A DNA stretch of 64,000 nt from Betaproteobacteria bacterium (GCA_016125475.1 WGLR01000024.1:24261-88260); one strand, 5' to 3'. Shown: positions 8,288 to 17,878, counted from the first letter of the stretch. The notes: generated by a model from the sequence alone, not told the origin. Made by a program: numbers and translations.

Positions 8288-11200
8288 ATGTTCCTTTCCT
8301 TCCCGATTCCAAACCGAGGGCAGCGCCTGTTCACGGGCGCCCTCCCCGGGTCGTCGGACGCTCTCGCCCTGGCCGAGCTCGCGACGCGTGAACAGCCCCT
8401 CGCGATCGTCACGGCGACCGCGACGGACGCCCAGAGGCTCCTCGCGGAGATGCGCTGGTTCGCAGCGGGCGCGCGGGTGCACCTGCTGCCGGACTGGGAG
8501 ACGCTGCCCTACGACAGTTTCTCGCCGCACCAGGACCTCGTGTCGGAGCGGCTCGAGACGCTGTACCTGCTCGCGACGCACGGCGTGGACGCCGTGATCG
8601 TCCCCGTGACGACCGCGCTCATGCGCCTGCCGCCCCGCGCGTACCTGTCCGCGTACACGTTCTTCCTCAAGCAGGGCGCCAGGCTCGCGCCGGACTCGTT
8701 CCGCGAACAGCTTACGATGGCGGGCTACTCGCACGTCTCGCAGGTCGTCGCACCCGGCGAATACAGCTATCGCGGCGGACTCATCGACCTGTTCCCGATG
8801 GGGTCCACGCTGCCCTACCGGATCGACCTCCTCGACGACGAGATCGAGTCGATCCGAACGTTCGACGTCGACACGCAGCGCAGCATCTACAAGGTGAACG
8901 AGGTGCGGCTGCTGCCGGCACGCGAGTTCCCGCTCGACGAGCCGGGGCGCACGCAGTTCCGGCGCCGGTTCCGGGAAGTGTTCGAGGGCGACCCGTCGAA
9001 GCGCCGGCTCTACAAGGACATCGGCAGCGGATCCACGCCCGCGGGCATCGAGTACTACCTTCCCCTGTTCTTCGACGAAACCGCGACGCTCACCGACTAC
9101 CTTCCCGGGAACACCGTGATCGCGATGCAGGGCGACATCCCCGAGGCGATCGGCACGTTCTGCAAGGACACGCAGTCGCGGTTCGAGATGCTGCGCGGGG
9201 ACTCGAACCAGCCGATACTGCCTCCCGCGGCCCTCTACCAGCGCGACGAAGAGTTCTTCGCGTCGCTGAAGCCCTACGCACGCATCGATCTCGGACGCGG
9301 CAGCGCCGAATCCGCGGAGGCCGACCTCGTCGCCCCGCCTCCCCCCGTCGCGGTCGACCGCCGTGCGACCGACCCGCTGTCCGCTCTCAAGCACTTCGTC
9401 GCGGAGTTCCCGGGTCGCGTGCTCCTCACGGCAGAGGGCCCGGGTCGCCGCGAGACGATGCTGGAGTTCCTGCACGAATACGACCTGCACCCGGAACTCG
9501 CCGACACCCTGGAGGCATTCACGGCGTCTCGGGCGCCCCTCATGCTCGGTGTGTCGCCCCTGTACGACGGCTTCGTCCTGCCGGGCGCCGGCGTCGCGTT
9601 CCTGACCGAGACGGAGCTCTACGCGACGACGTCGCGCGCGCGCGCCCGCGAACGCGAGAAACGCACGTCCGCCGAGAACGTCCTGCGCGACCTCTCCGAG
9701 GTGAAGGTCGGCGCCCCCGTCGTGCACGAGAGCCACGGTGTGGGCCGCTATCACGGGCTCGTCACGATGGACGTCGGCGGCGATCCGGGCGAGTTCCTGC
9801 TGCTCGAGTACGACGGCGGCGACAAGCTCTACGTGCCCGTGTCGCAGCTCCAGGTGATCAGCCGCTACGCCGGCGCCGCCTCCGACGCCGTGTCGCTGCA
9901 CCGCCTGGGTAGCGGAGACTGGCAGAAGGCGCGCCGCAAGGCCGCGAAGCAGGTGCGTGACACGGCCGCGGAGCTGCTGCACCTGTACGCGAAGCGCGCG
10001 GCACGGGAGGGCCACTCGTTCACCCTCAGGCACCACGACTACGAGGCGTTCTGCGCGGGCTTCCCGTTCGAGGAGACCGCGGACCAGGCCGCCGCGATCA
10101 CGTCCGTGATCCAGGATCTCGAATCGGGCAAGCCGATGGACCGCCTGATCTGCGGCGACGTCGGGTTCGGCAAGACGGAGGTCGCCCTGCGTGCGGCGTT
10201 CGTCGCGATCGCCGACGGCAAGCAGGTGGCCGTGCTCGTGCCCACGACCCTGCTCGCGGAACAGCATTTCCAGAACTTCTCGAACCGGTTCGCCGACTGG
10301 CCCGTGAAACTCGCCGAGCTGTCGCGCTTCCGGTCCGCGAAGGAATCGTCCGCTGCCATCGAGGGACTCGCGACGGGTGCGATCGACATCGTGATCGGCA
10401 CCCACAAGCTGCTGAGCGCGGACGTGAAGTTCGGGAACCTCGGGCTCGTGATCATCGACGAGGAGCACCGCTTCGGCGTGCGCCAGAAGGAGCGCCTCAA
10501 GCAGCTCCGCGCCGAAGTCGACGTCCTCACGCTCACCGCGACGCCGATCCCGCGCACGCTCGCGATGTCGCTCGAAGGCCTGCGCGACTTCTCGGTCATC
10601 GCCACCGCCCCGCAGCGGCGCCTCGCGATCAAGACCTTCGTGTCGCGCTACTCGGACGGTCTCGTGCGCGAGGCGGTGCTGAGGGAACTCAAGCGCGGCG
10701 GCCAGGTGTACTTCCTGCACAACGAGGTCGAGACCATCAAGAACTGGGAGGCCAAGCTCGCCGCGCTGGTCCCCGAGGCCCGCATACGCGTCGCGCACGG
10801 GCAGATGGCCGAACGCGAACTCGAGCACGCGATGCGCGACTTCTACCAGGCCCGGTTCAACGTGCTCCTGTGCACGACGATCATCGAGACCGGGATCGAC
10901 GTGCCGAACGCGAACACGATCATCATGAACCGTGCGGACCGGTTCGGACTCGCGCAGCTCCACCAGCTCCGGGGACGCGTCGGGCGTTCGCACCACCAGG
11001 CCTACGCGTACCTGCTCACGCCCGACGAGGAAGCCGTGACGGCCCAGGCGAAGAAGCGCCTCGAGGCGATCCAGATGATGGAGGAGCTCGGGTCCGGCTT
11101 CTATCTCGCGATGCACGATCTGGAGATCCGCGGCGCGGGCGAGGTCCTCGGCGAATCCCAGAGCGGCGAGATGCAGCAGGTGGGCTTCAGCCTCTACATC

Positions 11201-11716
11201 GACATGCTGAATCACGCGGTGAGGTCGCTGCGCAACGGCAAGGAACCCGACCTCGAGGGGCCCCTCCACGCCACGGTCGAGATCAACCTGCACTCTCCGG
11301 CGCTGCTGCCCACGGACTACTGTGCGGACGTGCACGAACGACTCGTGCTCTACAAGCGTCTCGCGAACTGCGAGTCGGTCGAACAGCTCGAGAAGATGGC
11401 GGAGGAACTCGTCGACCGCTTCGGCCGCCTCCCCGATCCCGCGAAGGCCCTCGTGGAAACGCACCGGCTCCGGCTCATGGCCGAACCTCTCGGCGTCGTG
11501 CGGATCGATGCGGCCCCCGAGCAGATCGTGCTCACGTTCAAGCCGAATCCGCCCGTCGAGCCTTCCCGGATCATCGCGCTCATCCAGAGCCGCAAGGGCT
11601 GGCGCCTCGCGGGTCCCGAGAAGCTCCGCATCGACACGAAGCTCTCCGAGGTCGCGATGCGCATCGTGCGGGTCCGCGAGATCCTGCGGGACCTGCGGGA
11701 ACCCGTCGCGGCATGA
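8288..11716 (+). CDS. mfd: transcription-repair coupling factor
   Basis: The 1142-residue protein has full family length. The N-terminal UvrB-like part (about residues 1-340) holds LLPDWETLPYDSFSPHQD; an RNA-polymerase-interacting CarD-like domain follows near 470-560 (VVHESHGVGRYHGL); the RecG-like translocase has Walker A GDVGFGKTEVA near residue 622, DEEHRFG near 723, and TATPIPRTL. The C-terminal part ends with the TRCF domain. Mfd pushes stalled RNA polymerase off damaged DNA and recruits UvrA. It lies alone on the plus strand, divergent from ispD. Confidence 0.98.
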   Translation: MFLSFPIPNRGQRLFTGALPGSSDALALAELATREQPLAIVTATATDAQRLLAEMRWFAAGARVHLLPDWETLPYDSFSPHQDLVSERLETLYLLATHGVDAVIVPVTTALMRLPPRAYLSAYTFFLKQGARLAPDSFREQLTMAGYSHVSQVVAPGEYSYRGGLIDLFPMGSTLPYRIDLLDDEIESIRTFDVDTQRSIYKVNEVRLLPAREFPLDEPGRTQFRRRFREVFEGDPSKRRLYKDIGSGSTPAGIEYYLPLFFDETATLTDYLPGNTVIAMQGDIPEAIGTFCKDTQSRFEMLRGDSNQPILPPAALYQRDEEFFASLKPYARIDLGRGSAESAEADLVAPPPPVAVDRRATDPLSALKHFVAEFPGRVLLTAEGPGRRETMLEFLHEYDLHPELADTLEAFTASRAPLMLGVSPLYDGFVLPGAGVAFLTETELYATTSRARAREREKRTSAENVLRDLSEVKVGAPVVHESHGVGRYHGLVTMDVGGDPGEFLLLEYDGGDKLYVPVSQLQVISRYAGAASDAVSLHRLGSGDWQKARRKAAKQVRDTAAELLHLYAKRAAREGHSFTLRHHDYEAFCAGFPFEETADQAAAITSVIQDLESGKPMDRLICGDVGFGKTEVALRAAFVAIADGKQVAVLVPTTLLAEQHFQNFSNRFADWPVKLAELSRFRSAKESSAAIEGLATGAIDIVIGTHKLLSADVKFGNLGLVIIDEEHRFGVRQKERLKQLRAEVDVLTLTATPIPRTLAMSLEGLRDFSVIATAPQRRLAIKTFVSRYSDGLVREAVLRELKRGGQVYFLHNEVETIKNWEAKLAALVPEARIRVAHGQMAERELEHAMRDFYQARFNVLLCTTIIETGIDVPNANTIIMNRADRFGLAQLHQLRGRVGRSHHQAYAYLLTPDEEAVTAQAKKRLEAIQMMEELGSGFYLAMHDLEIRGAGEVLGESQSGEMQQVGFSLYIDMLNHAVRSLRNGKEPDLEGPLHATVEINLHSPALLPTDYCADVHERLVLYKRLANCESVEQLEKMAEELVDRFGRLPDPAKALVETHRLRLMAEPLGVVRIDAAPEQIVLTFKPNPPVEPSRIIALIQSRKGWRLAGPEKLRIDTKLSEVAMRIVRVREILRDLREPVAA

Positions 11717-11813
11717 GTACCGGGAATCCTGCGCGCGCCGGCGTCACCCCGTCGCGTCGCACGCTCCCGCAACGGGAGCCCGCGCCGGACCGCACCACAC
11801 CAGGAAAACCGGA

Positions 11814-12962
11814 ATGAACACGCAATACGACTTCGACTCCCGCATCGACCGCAGCGGCACGTGGAGCCTCAAGTGGGACCGGTACGCCGGCCGTGACGTG
11901 ATCCCCATGTGGGTGGCTGACATGGACTTCCGGTCGCCACCGGAGATCGTGGACGCCCTGCGTGCCCGCGTGGACCACGGCGTGTTCGGATACGTCGAAC
12001 CCGGACCGGAACTCACCGCGGCCATCATCGAGCGGATCGACTCGGCCTACGGCTGGCGCCCCAGGCCGGAGTGGTTCGTGTGGCTGCCCGGTCTGGTATC
12101 CGGGCTGAACGTCGTCTGCCGTGCGCTGGGCGAATCCGGCGACGACGTGCTGACGGGCGTGCCGATCTATCCACCGTTTCTCTCGGCACCCTCGAATAGC
12201 GACCGCCGGTGCGTACGGGTGCCGCTCATGCAGGACGGGGACGGTGCCTGGCACTTCCCCGCCGCGAGCCTCGAGGCTGCCGTCACGCCGCGCAGCCGGC
12301 TCTTCCTGCTGTGCAACCCCCACAATCCCGTCGGACGCGCCTATTCTCGCGAGGAACTCCTCGCGCTGGCGGACGTCTGTGTGCGCCACGACCTCGTGAT
12401 CTGCTCGGACGAGATCCACTGCGGACTCGTGCTCGACGAGGACCGGCGGCACATCCCGATCGCGTCCCTGAGCGAGGAAATCGCGGCGCGCACCGTCACG
12501 CTGATGGCCGCCTCGAAGACCTTCAACCTGCCCGGCCTCGGCACGGCGTTCGCGATCGTGCCCGATCGTGCGCTGCGCGACCGGATGACGCGCGTGATGA
12601 AGGGCATCGTTCACCGGCCGATGACCATCGGCCTCTGGGGGACCCTCGCGGCCTACCGCGACGGGGAGCCCTGGCGCGAGGCGCTCGTGCGCTATCTCCG
12701 GAGCAACCGGGACCTCGTCGAGGCCCGCGTCGCGCAGTGGCCCGGATTCCGCGTCACGCACGCCGAGGCGACCTATCTCGCATGGATCGACTGTCGCGAG
12801 AGCAGTCTCGAACGACCCGCGAGCGCGTTCGAGGCCGGAGGCGTCGGCGTCTACGACGGCGCGGACTTCGGCACGCCCGGCTTCGTGCGACTGAACTTCG
12901 CGTGCCCGCGCGAGATGCTCCTCGAGGCGCTCGACCGCATGGAGCGCGTCGCGAACGCCTGA
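11814..12962 (+). CDS. patB: MalY/PatB-family PLP aminotransferase (cystathionine beta-lyase type)
   Basis: This is a 382-residue class I/II fold PLP enzyme. The start MNTQYDFDSRIDRSGT with VIPMWVADMDF is typical of the MalY/PatB group, which cleaves C-S bonds of cystathionine or other cysteine conjugates. The PLP lysine is Lys235 in MAASKTFNLPG, and CNPHNPVGR and CSDEIHC supply other cofactor contacts. The ATG at 11814 follows AGGAAAA; the longer frame upstream lies inside mfd and was discarded. Whether it acts in methionine synthesis or in detoxification cannot be told from the sequence. It is likely transcribed alone or after mfd (97 bases apart). Confidence 0.88.
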   Translation: MNTQYDFDSRIDRSGTWSLKWDRYAGRDVIPMWVADMDFRSPPEIVDALRARVDHGVFGYVEPGPELTAAIIERIDSAYGWRPRPEWFVWLPGLVSGLNVVCRALGESGDDVLTGVPIYPPFLSAPSNSDRRCVRVPLMQDGDGAWHFPAASLEAAVTPRSRLFLLCNPHNPVGRAYSREELLALADVCVRHDLVICSDEIHCGLVLDEDRRHIPIASLSEEIAARTVTLMAASKTFNLPGLGTAFAIVPDRALRDRMTRVMKGIVHRPMTIGLWGTLAAYRDGEPWREALVRYLRSNRDLVEARVAQWPGFRVTHAEATYLAWIDCRESSLERPASAFEAGGVGVYDGADFGTPGFVRLNFACPREMLLEALDRMERVANA

Positions 12963-12986
12963 GTGCGTGACGCGCCAGGCGCGGGA

Positions 12987-13007
12987 CACTTGTGAACCGG
13001 ACAAGTG
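12987..13007 (+). terminator. inverted repeat after the aminotransferase gene
   Basis: CACTTGT and ACAAGTG form a perfect 7-bp stem around a 7-base spacer, extended by GGG and CCC beyond a one-base bulge. It lies 24 bases after the stop codon. There is no T tract, so it may be a weak terminator or an operator for the zinc-ribbon gene 160 bases downstream. Confidence 0.35.
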
Positions 13008-13166
13008 CCCCCAAATGCGGGAAAGGGTGTAATTTCGGTGTCCCGGGTCTGCCCGCCGTAACGTGCGCGTGGCGGACCGGGATTCGTGAAACGCCTTCGA
13101 CCGCGGGGCTCCGGTGCCGGCGGCCCGACGGAAGCGAGACCATCCAGGAAGAGGGAGCACGCGACG

Positions 13167-13679
13167 ATGAGTGAGTCGAACACGGACGACCTGAAAGCCA
13201 AGATCGAATCGCAGTACGACCGGTTCGCGGAGAAGTTCACCGCGCTGTACGAGAGCAGCCAGGAAAAGGGCCGCGAAGCCATGGAGCGCACGCTCGAGCG
13301 GACTCGCGAACAGCTCACCGCGGCGGGCGAGATGAGCGCCGAGCAGGGCGAGAAGTTCAAGGCCTATCTCAAACGGGATCTCGAACAGTCGCTCGACGAC
13401 ATGCACCGCCTCGGCGAGGAAGCCCGCGAACGGTTCAATCCGTCGCGGCTGAGCGCCGGCGCGCTCGCGAGTCTCTCGATGCTGCTCCAGTCCGCAGGCA
13501 AGGGCCTCGACTTCCTGAGTCGCAAGACACAGGAGGCCCTCACCTACCACACGGGCGAGGTCACGAGCGCGGGCACGCTCACGTGCATCAAGTGCAACCG
13601 CGAGGTACACATGACCAAGACGGGCCACGTCCCGCCCTGCCCGGCCTGTCACGGCACGGAATTCAGGAAGAGTTACTGA
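13167..13679 (+). CDS. YbeL-like zinc-ribbon protein (DUF1451)
   Basis: The 170-residue cytosolic protein has a long charged helical region (about residues 5-110) rich in Glu, Lys and Arg, and a C-terminal zinc ribbon formed by CIKCNRE and CPACHG. This architecture is the DUF1451 family that includes E. coli YbeL; its role is unknown. ATG 13167 has GAGGGAG a suitable distance upstream, and the in-frame extension to 13086 has no ribosome site and no family support. It ends 72 bases from the convergent receptor gene. Confidence 0.82.
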   Translation: MSESNTDDLKAKIESQYDRFAEKFTALYESSQEKGREAMERTLERTREQLTAAGEMSAEQGEKFKAYLKRDLEQSLDDMHRLGEEARERFNPSRLSAGALASLSMLLQSAGKGLDFLSRKTQEALTYHTGEVTSAGTLTCIKCNREVHMTKTGHVPPCPACHGTEFRKSY

Positions 13680-13694
13680 CCCTGACCTGACGGC

Positions 13695-13727
13695 GTCCGG
13701 TGGCGGCCCGCGCGGCTGGCACCGGAC
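13695..13727. terminator. hairpin between convergent zinc-ribbon and receptor genes
   Basis: GTCCGGTG and CACCGGAC pair perfectly over a 17-base loop, with GGCG/CGCC extending the stem past a bulge. It sits between two convergent stops and could end both transcripts. No T tract is present. Confidence 0.4.
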
Positions 13728-13751
13728 ACGCCACGAGGTCCTCGCCCAGCG

Positions 13752-15854
13752 TCAGAACCGCGCGGACACGGAGAAGCGCAGCTGCCGCGGCTCGACCGGA
13801 TGGAACACCCGGTCCTGGACACCGTCACCGCCGCCGACCGCGGGGCACGCCGGTGCGACGCCCACCTCGTTCCGGAGACAGGAGCCGTAGTAGTAGGTGA
13901 TGTCGTCGGCCTTCGTGCCGAACAGGTTCAGCACGTCCAGGTACACGCGCACGTTCTTCTCCACGAGATAGCCGACCCGCAGATTCGATATGGTCGTGCC
14001 GGCGGAACGCTGCGAGTTGTCCTCGACGAGCGGGCGCGGGCCGAAATGCCTGACCTGGAGGGCGCCGAACCAGGGCCCGAGATCCTCAACGGTAAGCCCG
14101 AGCGTCGCGACACGTTCCACGGCGCCGGGGATCCGGTCGCCGGCGGGATTGTCGCGAAACCTGGCACGGGTGATCGCGAGTTCCGCGTCGACGAACAGCC
14201 AGTCGAACGGACGCGCGTAGCTGGTCCACTCGATGCCACGCCGGATGCTCGGGAAGCTGGCCTCCGTCGTGCCCGCGTCACCCACGAACAGAAGCTCCGA
14301 ATCCTGCCTGAGTTCCCAGAGCGCAAGCGAACTCTGCACGTGGGGAACGAGTTCGGTGCGCAGGCCGACCTCGCTGCCGCGGGTTCGCACGAGCGGGTTG
14401 ACGGGGGCCACCGCCACCGCTGTGTTCTTCGGGTCCACCCGGATGACGGTGCCCCGCGCATCGTTGCTGTGGAAGCCGTAGCCCGTGTTCACGAAATACT
14501 CGGTCCTGTCCCACGGACCGAAGATCAGTGACAGTTTCGGTGAAACGAGGTGGTCGCTGCGCTTGCCCGAGTTCGCGGCGATGTTGCTGGCGACGTCGAA
14601 CCGGTAGTGGTCCGCCCGCAGTCCGGCCAGTGTGCGGAACCACGAATTCCACTGCGCAGCGTTCTGCGCATAGAGCCCGACACTCATCTGCCGTACCTTG
14701 TCCTCCCGCGTGGTACCGATGATCGTGCGCGCCTGCGTGTCGTAGAGCGCGACAGGCCCGATGTCGTCGAAGCGCGACTGCACGCCCACCGTCGTGACAC
14801 TGTCCGTACCGAACAGCGGCATCTCGAACATGTAGTGCGGATTGAAGCCGTAGACAGTGCGGTTGTCGCTCTGCTGGAACTGGTCGCCCCGGACGGGGTC
14901 GTTCCGGAAGTACGTGAAGTCCGACCAGAGGTCCAGCCGGTAGTTGATCAGGTAGGCGTCGACGTTCAGTGTGCCGCGCCCCATGGCCTGGCGACCCGAG
15001 AAGGACGCACTGTACCGGCTGGTGCGTCCGCCGTCCGTCGGATCGAGCGAGCCGAAGCGACCCACGAGCCCCTGATCGACGGCACGTTGCGGAATCTGGT
15101 CGGTGGCATCCCACTTCGCGTCGTAGGCCATCGCGGTCAGACTGAAGCCCGACGTTTCCGACCCCTGGCTGAGACGCAACACCGCGTTCAGCTTGCGCAG
15201 ATTCTCCGGCCTGTCCCACGGGCCGTCGTTGCCCGTCGCCTCGAATGCGTAGAGCAGGTGCCCGTCCCCAACGTCGGAAGAGTTCGCGAAGACGCCACGC
15301 CGGTACCGGTTGGAACCGAGCGTCACGGTGGCGATGCCCTGCGGGATCGAATCGAAGTAATGGATGCGCGCCACGCCCGCGGACGAGAAATCCCCTTCCT
15401 CCGCGTAATAGGGGCCCTTCCGGAAATTCACGCGGGAGACGAGTTCGGGAATCATGAAGTTGATGTCCGCGTAACCCTGCCCGTGCCCGTGCGTGGGCAT
15501 GTTCACGGGCATGCCGTCCACCCAGATCGCGAAGTCGGTGCCGTGATCGAGGTTGTAGCCGCGCAGGTAGTACTGGTTCGCCTTGCCGTCGCCGCTGTGC
15601 TGCGTGACGATCATCCCCGGCACGAGTTCGATGACCTCGCCGGTCCGCAGGAGCGGGCGGCTCTCGATCCGTGCGGACGTCACCGCGCCTTCGCTCGCCG
15701 CGTCGGAGGTCCCGATGCCGGTTTCGTAGTGGCCGATGACGCTGACCGTCGGGGCCTGCACCTCATCGTGCGCGAGGGCCGCCGCGCAGGCCATCGCCGC
15801 CCACGCCCCGCACATCGAGCGGGCGAGCGCTCCCCCGCGCGCGAACTTCACCAT
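13752..15854 (-). CDS. TonB-dependent outer-membrane receptor, probable nickel uptake
   Basis: The 700-residue protein has an N-terminal signal ending near ALAHDE, a plug domain with ELVPGMIVTQHSGDG, YYLRGYNLDHGTDF and WVDGMPVNMPTHGHGQG (about residues 75-135), and a beta-barrel ending in Phe (RFSVSARF), as barrel proteins do. No TonB box is obvious. The gene is transcribed away from nikR, and a NikR-like operator lies between them, so the receptor is probably repressed when nickel is plentiful. His-rich loops near the plug (THGHGHG-type) fit a metal substrate. The receptor call is firm; nickel is inferred from context, and a nickel-chelate or other metal complex is possible. Confidence 0.85.
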   Translation of the reverse strand: MVKFARGGALARSMCGAWAAMACAAALAHDEVQAPTVSVIGHYETGIGTSDAASEGAVTSARIESRPLLRTGEVIELVPGMIVTQHSGDGKANQYYLRGYNLDHGTDFAIWVDGMPVNMPTHGHGQGYADINFMIPELVSRVNFRKGPYYAEEGDFSSAGVARIHYFDSIPQGIATVTLGSNRYRRGVFANSSDVGDGHLLYAFEATGNDGPWDRPENLRKLNAVLRLSQGSETSGFSLTAMAYDAKWDATDQIPQRAVDQGLVGRFGSLDPTDGGRTSRYSASFSGRQAMGRGTLNVDAYLINYRLDLWSDFTYFRNDPVRGDQFQQSDNRTVYGFNPHYMFEMPLFGTDSVTTVGVQSRFDDIGPVALYDTQARTIIGTTREDKVRQMSVGLYAQNAAQWNSWFRTLAGLRADHYRFDVASNIAANSGKRSDHLVSPKLSLIFGPWDRTEYFVNTGYGFHSNDARGTVIRVDPKNTAVAVAPVNPLVRTRGSEVGLRTELVPHVQSSLALWELRQDSELLFVGDAGTTEASFPSIRRGIEWTSYARPFDWLFVDAELAITRARFRDNPAGDRIPGAVERVATLGLTVEDLGPWFGALQVRHFGPRPLVEDNSQRSAGTTISNLRVGYLVEKNVRVYLDVLNLFGTKADDITYYYGSCLRNEVGVAPACPAVGGGDGVQDRVFHPVEPRQLRFSVSARF

Positions 15855-15923
15855 CGTCGTCTCCCCGTCCGGAATTCGCTGCGCACCGCACGCAGCGGGG
15901 CGCGGCGGGCCATTCTGAGAATT

Positions 15924-15950
15924 GTGTGAAAACTAATCGATTCATCATAC
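15924..15950. promoter_or_regulatory. candidate NikR operator
   Basis: GTGTGA (15924-15929) and TCATAC (15945-15950) form an imperfect inverted repeat with a 15-base spacer. The E. coli NikR site is GTATGA and TCATAC spaced by 16. The site lies in the AT-rich middle of the receptor-nikR divergent region, 70 bases before the receptor start and 114 before nikR. One base differs in the left half and the spacer is one short, so this is a candidate. Confidence 0.5.
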
Positions 15951-16063
15951 ACAGCTTCGGCGCAAAATCGCAATCGGGAGAACGCACTGACAATGCGCGG
16001 GAAGACACCTGCGGCGGCCGCGGCCGGGCGGGTGGAACCGCGCCAGAACTTCGGCACGCCACC

Positions 16064-16567
16064 ATGGAACGATTCACGATCTCGCTCAGCGAGGAACTCG
16101 CCCGGGACTTCGACGCACTCATCGCACGCAAGGGGTACCAGAACCGCTCCGAGGCCGTGCGCGACATGCTGCGGACGATGCTGAGCCAGGAAACCCTCGA
16201 CCGCGAGGAAGCGCCCTTCTGCATCGCGGCTTTGAGCTACGTGTACGATCACCACGCGCGGGATCTGGCGGAGCGTCTCACCGCCCTGCAGCACGACCAC
16301 CACGACCTCGTGCTTTCGAGCATGCACGTGCATCTGGACCACGACAATTGTCTGGAGACCGTCATGCTCCGGGGGCCGACGAAGGCCGTGCAGGCCTTCG
16401 CGAATGCGCTCGTGGCCGAACCCCAGGTTCGCCACGGCAGGCTCAACCTCGTGCCGGTCGACGTGGACATGCGCCAGCACGCCCACGACCACGCCACGCC
16501 CAACACACGGAAGGCGATCGGCGACTCCGTCCGGTACGAACACGTCCACGCCCGTCCGCGGCGGTAG
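16064..16567 (+). CDS. nikR: nickel-responsive regulator NikR
   Basis: The 167-residue protein combines a ribbon-helix-helix DNA-binding domain (MERFTISLSEEL, residues 1-45) with an ACT-like metal domain. Aligned with E. coli NikR, the nickel ligands His76, His87, His89 and Cys95 correspond to His77, His88, His90 and Cys96, all present in QHDHHD and MHVHLDHDNC. NikR with nickel bound represses nickel importers. ATG 16064 gives the family start; an upstream in-frame ATG at 15926 would extend across the operator region and is not supported. The C-terminus adds a His-rich tail (QHAHDHATP, EHVHARPRR) that is longer than usual. Confidence 0.93.
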   Translation: MERFTISLSEELARDFDALIARKGYQNRSEAVRDMLRTMLSQETLDREEAPFCIAALSYVYDHHARDLAERLTALQHDHHDLVLSSMHVHLDHDNCLETVMLRGPTKAVQAFANALVAEPQVRHGRLNLVPVDVDMRQHAHDHATPNTRKAIGDSVRYEHVHARPRR

Positions 16568-16688
16568 CGCTCCAGTCGCTGCACCCGACACGTACAATCC
16601 CGGTCCTGTCGACGGGTCGCAACGGCGCGGTCCGCCAGTGGGCGCCGCCCGCGAACGACTTTCTCCAACCACACACCCAAGACGACAC

Positions 16689-17837
16689 ATGACCACAGGA
16701 CAACCGCTGCTCTTCTCTCCCCTCGAACTGCGTGGCATCACGCTGAAGAACCGCATCGTCATCTCGCCCATGTGCCAGTACAGCGCGAAGGACGGGATCG
16801 CGAACGACTGGCACCTCGTCCATCTCGGCAAGCTCGCGGAAGGCGGCGCCGGCATGGTCTATTCCGAGGCCGTCGCGGTCGACCCGCACGGCCGCATCAC
16901 GCACGGTGACCTCGGACTCTGGTCCGACGACCAGATCGCCCCGTTGCGTCGCATCACGGACTTCATGCGCGCGCAGCGCTGCGTGCCGGCCATCCAGCTC
17001 GCGCACGCGGGGCGCAAGGCGTCGATGCAGCGTCCCTGGCACGGCAACGGCCCGCTCGACGATTCGGACCGCGCCCGCGGCGAGGACGTCTGGCCGATCG
17101 TCGCGCCGAGCGAACTGCCGATGGACGAGGGGTGGCTGCAGCCGCACGCGCTCACGCGCGAGGAGATCTCCGCGCTGAGGGCCCGGTGGCGCAGTGCCGC
17201 CGCACGCGCGATCGCGGCAGGCTTCGACGTCGTCGAAGTGCACGGTGCACACGGTTATCTGCTCCACGAATTCCTGTCCCCGCTCTCGAACAGGCGGGAG
17301 GACGAGTACGGCGGTCCGTTCGAGAACCGCATCCGGCTGGCGCTGGAGATCGCGCAGGACGTGCGCGAGGTGTGGCCCGCGGATCGCCCCGTCATGTTCC
17401 GGATCTCGTCCGTGGACGGCGTCGAAGGAGGGTGGACGATCGAGGACTCCGTCGAACTCGCGAAGCGCCTCGCGGCGGTCGGCGTGGACGTCATCGACTG
17501 CTCGTCGGGTGGCCTCATGGGCTCGGCCACCGCAGCCCGGGTGAAGCGTCATCCGGGCTTCCAGGTCGGCTTCGCCTCGTCGGTGCGCAATCAGGCCAGT
17601 GTGCGCACGATGGCCGTGGGCCTGATTCTCGAGGCACGGCAGGCCGAGGAAATTCTCCGCAACGGGGACGCGGACCTGATCGCGATCGGACGCGAGGCGC
17701 TCCACAACCCCAACTGGCCTCTGCACGCCCAGGCGGAACTCGGCGTCGGCAACGCGTTTGCGGACTGGCCGGAGCAGTACGGCTGGTGGCTCGACAAGCG
17801 TCAGAAGAGTCTCGCGGCCGACACGTCCCACCGCTGA
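16689..17837 (+). CDS. NADH:flavin oxidoreductase, Old Yellow Enzyme of YqjM type
   Basis: This is a 382-residue FMN-dependent TIM-barrel enzyme that reduces activated C=C bonds with NAD(P)H. The YqjM/thermophilic-like subgroup is shown by the active-site cysteine in SPMCQYSA (near residue 28), the substrate-binding pair in VHGAHGYLLHEFLSP, and a C-terminal NWPLHAQ. An internal WPIVAPSELP loop is also normal. The start ATG 16689 gives the standard N-terminus LLFSPLELRGITLKNRI. It follows nikR by 121 bases; a TACAAT at 16593 may be its own -10. The physiological substrate is unknown. Confidence 0.92.
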   Translation: MTTGQPLLFSPLELRGITLKNRIVISPMCQYSAKDGIANDWHLVHLGKLAEGGAGMVYSEAVAVDPHGRITHGDLGLWSDDQIAPLRRITDFMRAQRCVPAIQLAHAGRKASMQRPWHGNGPLDDSDRARGEDVWPIVAPSELPMDEGWLQPHALTREEISALRARWRSAAARAIAAGFDVVEVHGAHGYLLHEFLSPLSNRREDEYGGPFENRIRLALEIAQDVREVWPADRPVMFRISSVDGVEGGWTIEDSVELAKRLAAVGVDVIDCSSGGLMGSATAARVKRHPGFQVGFASSVRNQASVRTMAVGLILEARQAEEILRNGDADLIAIGREALHNPNWPLHAQAELGVGNAFADWPEQYGWWLDKRQKSLAADTSHR

Positions 17838-17840
17838 GAT

Positions 17841-17878
17841 CCGGCACCGCCGCGCGTGCACACGTGCGGCGGTGCCGG
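17841..17878. terminator. strong hairpin between convergent genes
   Basis: A perfect 13-bp stem (CCGGCACCGCCGC with its complement) closes a 12-base loop, directly after the oxidoreductase stop and before the convergent cytochrome stop. No T tract follows on either strand, but the position and stability suit a bidirectional terminator. Confidence 0.6.

Noticed and set aside
8276..11464. Very long minus-strand open frame opposite mfd
   Set aside because: Antisense shadow of a G+C-rich gene: mfd on the plus strand has all family motifs, and the minus product is a low-complexity Arg/Glu/Val/His string with no domain.
11580..13652. Long minus-strand open frame opposite the aminotransferase and zinc-ribbon genes
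   Set aside because: Overlaps two well-supported plus-strand genes and a non-coding gap; protein composition is shadow-like, with no ribosome site.
15926..16063. N-terminal extension of NikR from an upstream ATG
   Set aside because: Would place coding sequence over the candidate operator, and the added residues do not match the NikR family, which starts MERFTISLSEEL here.
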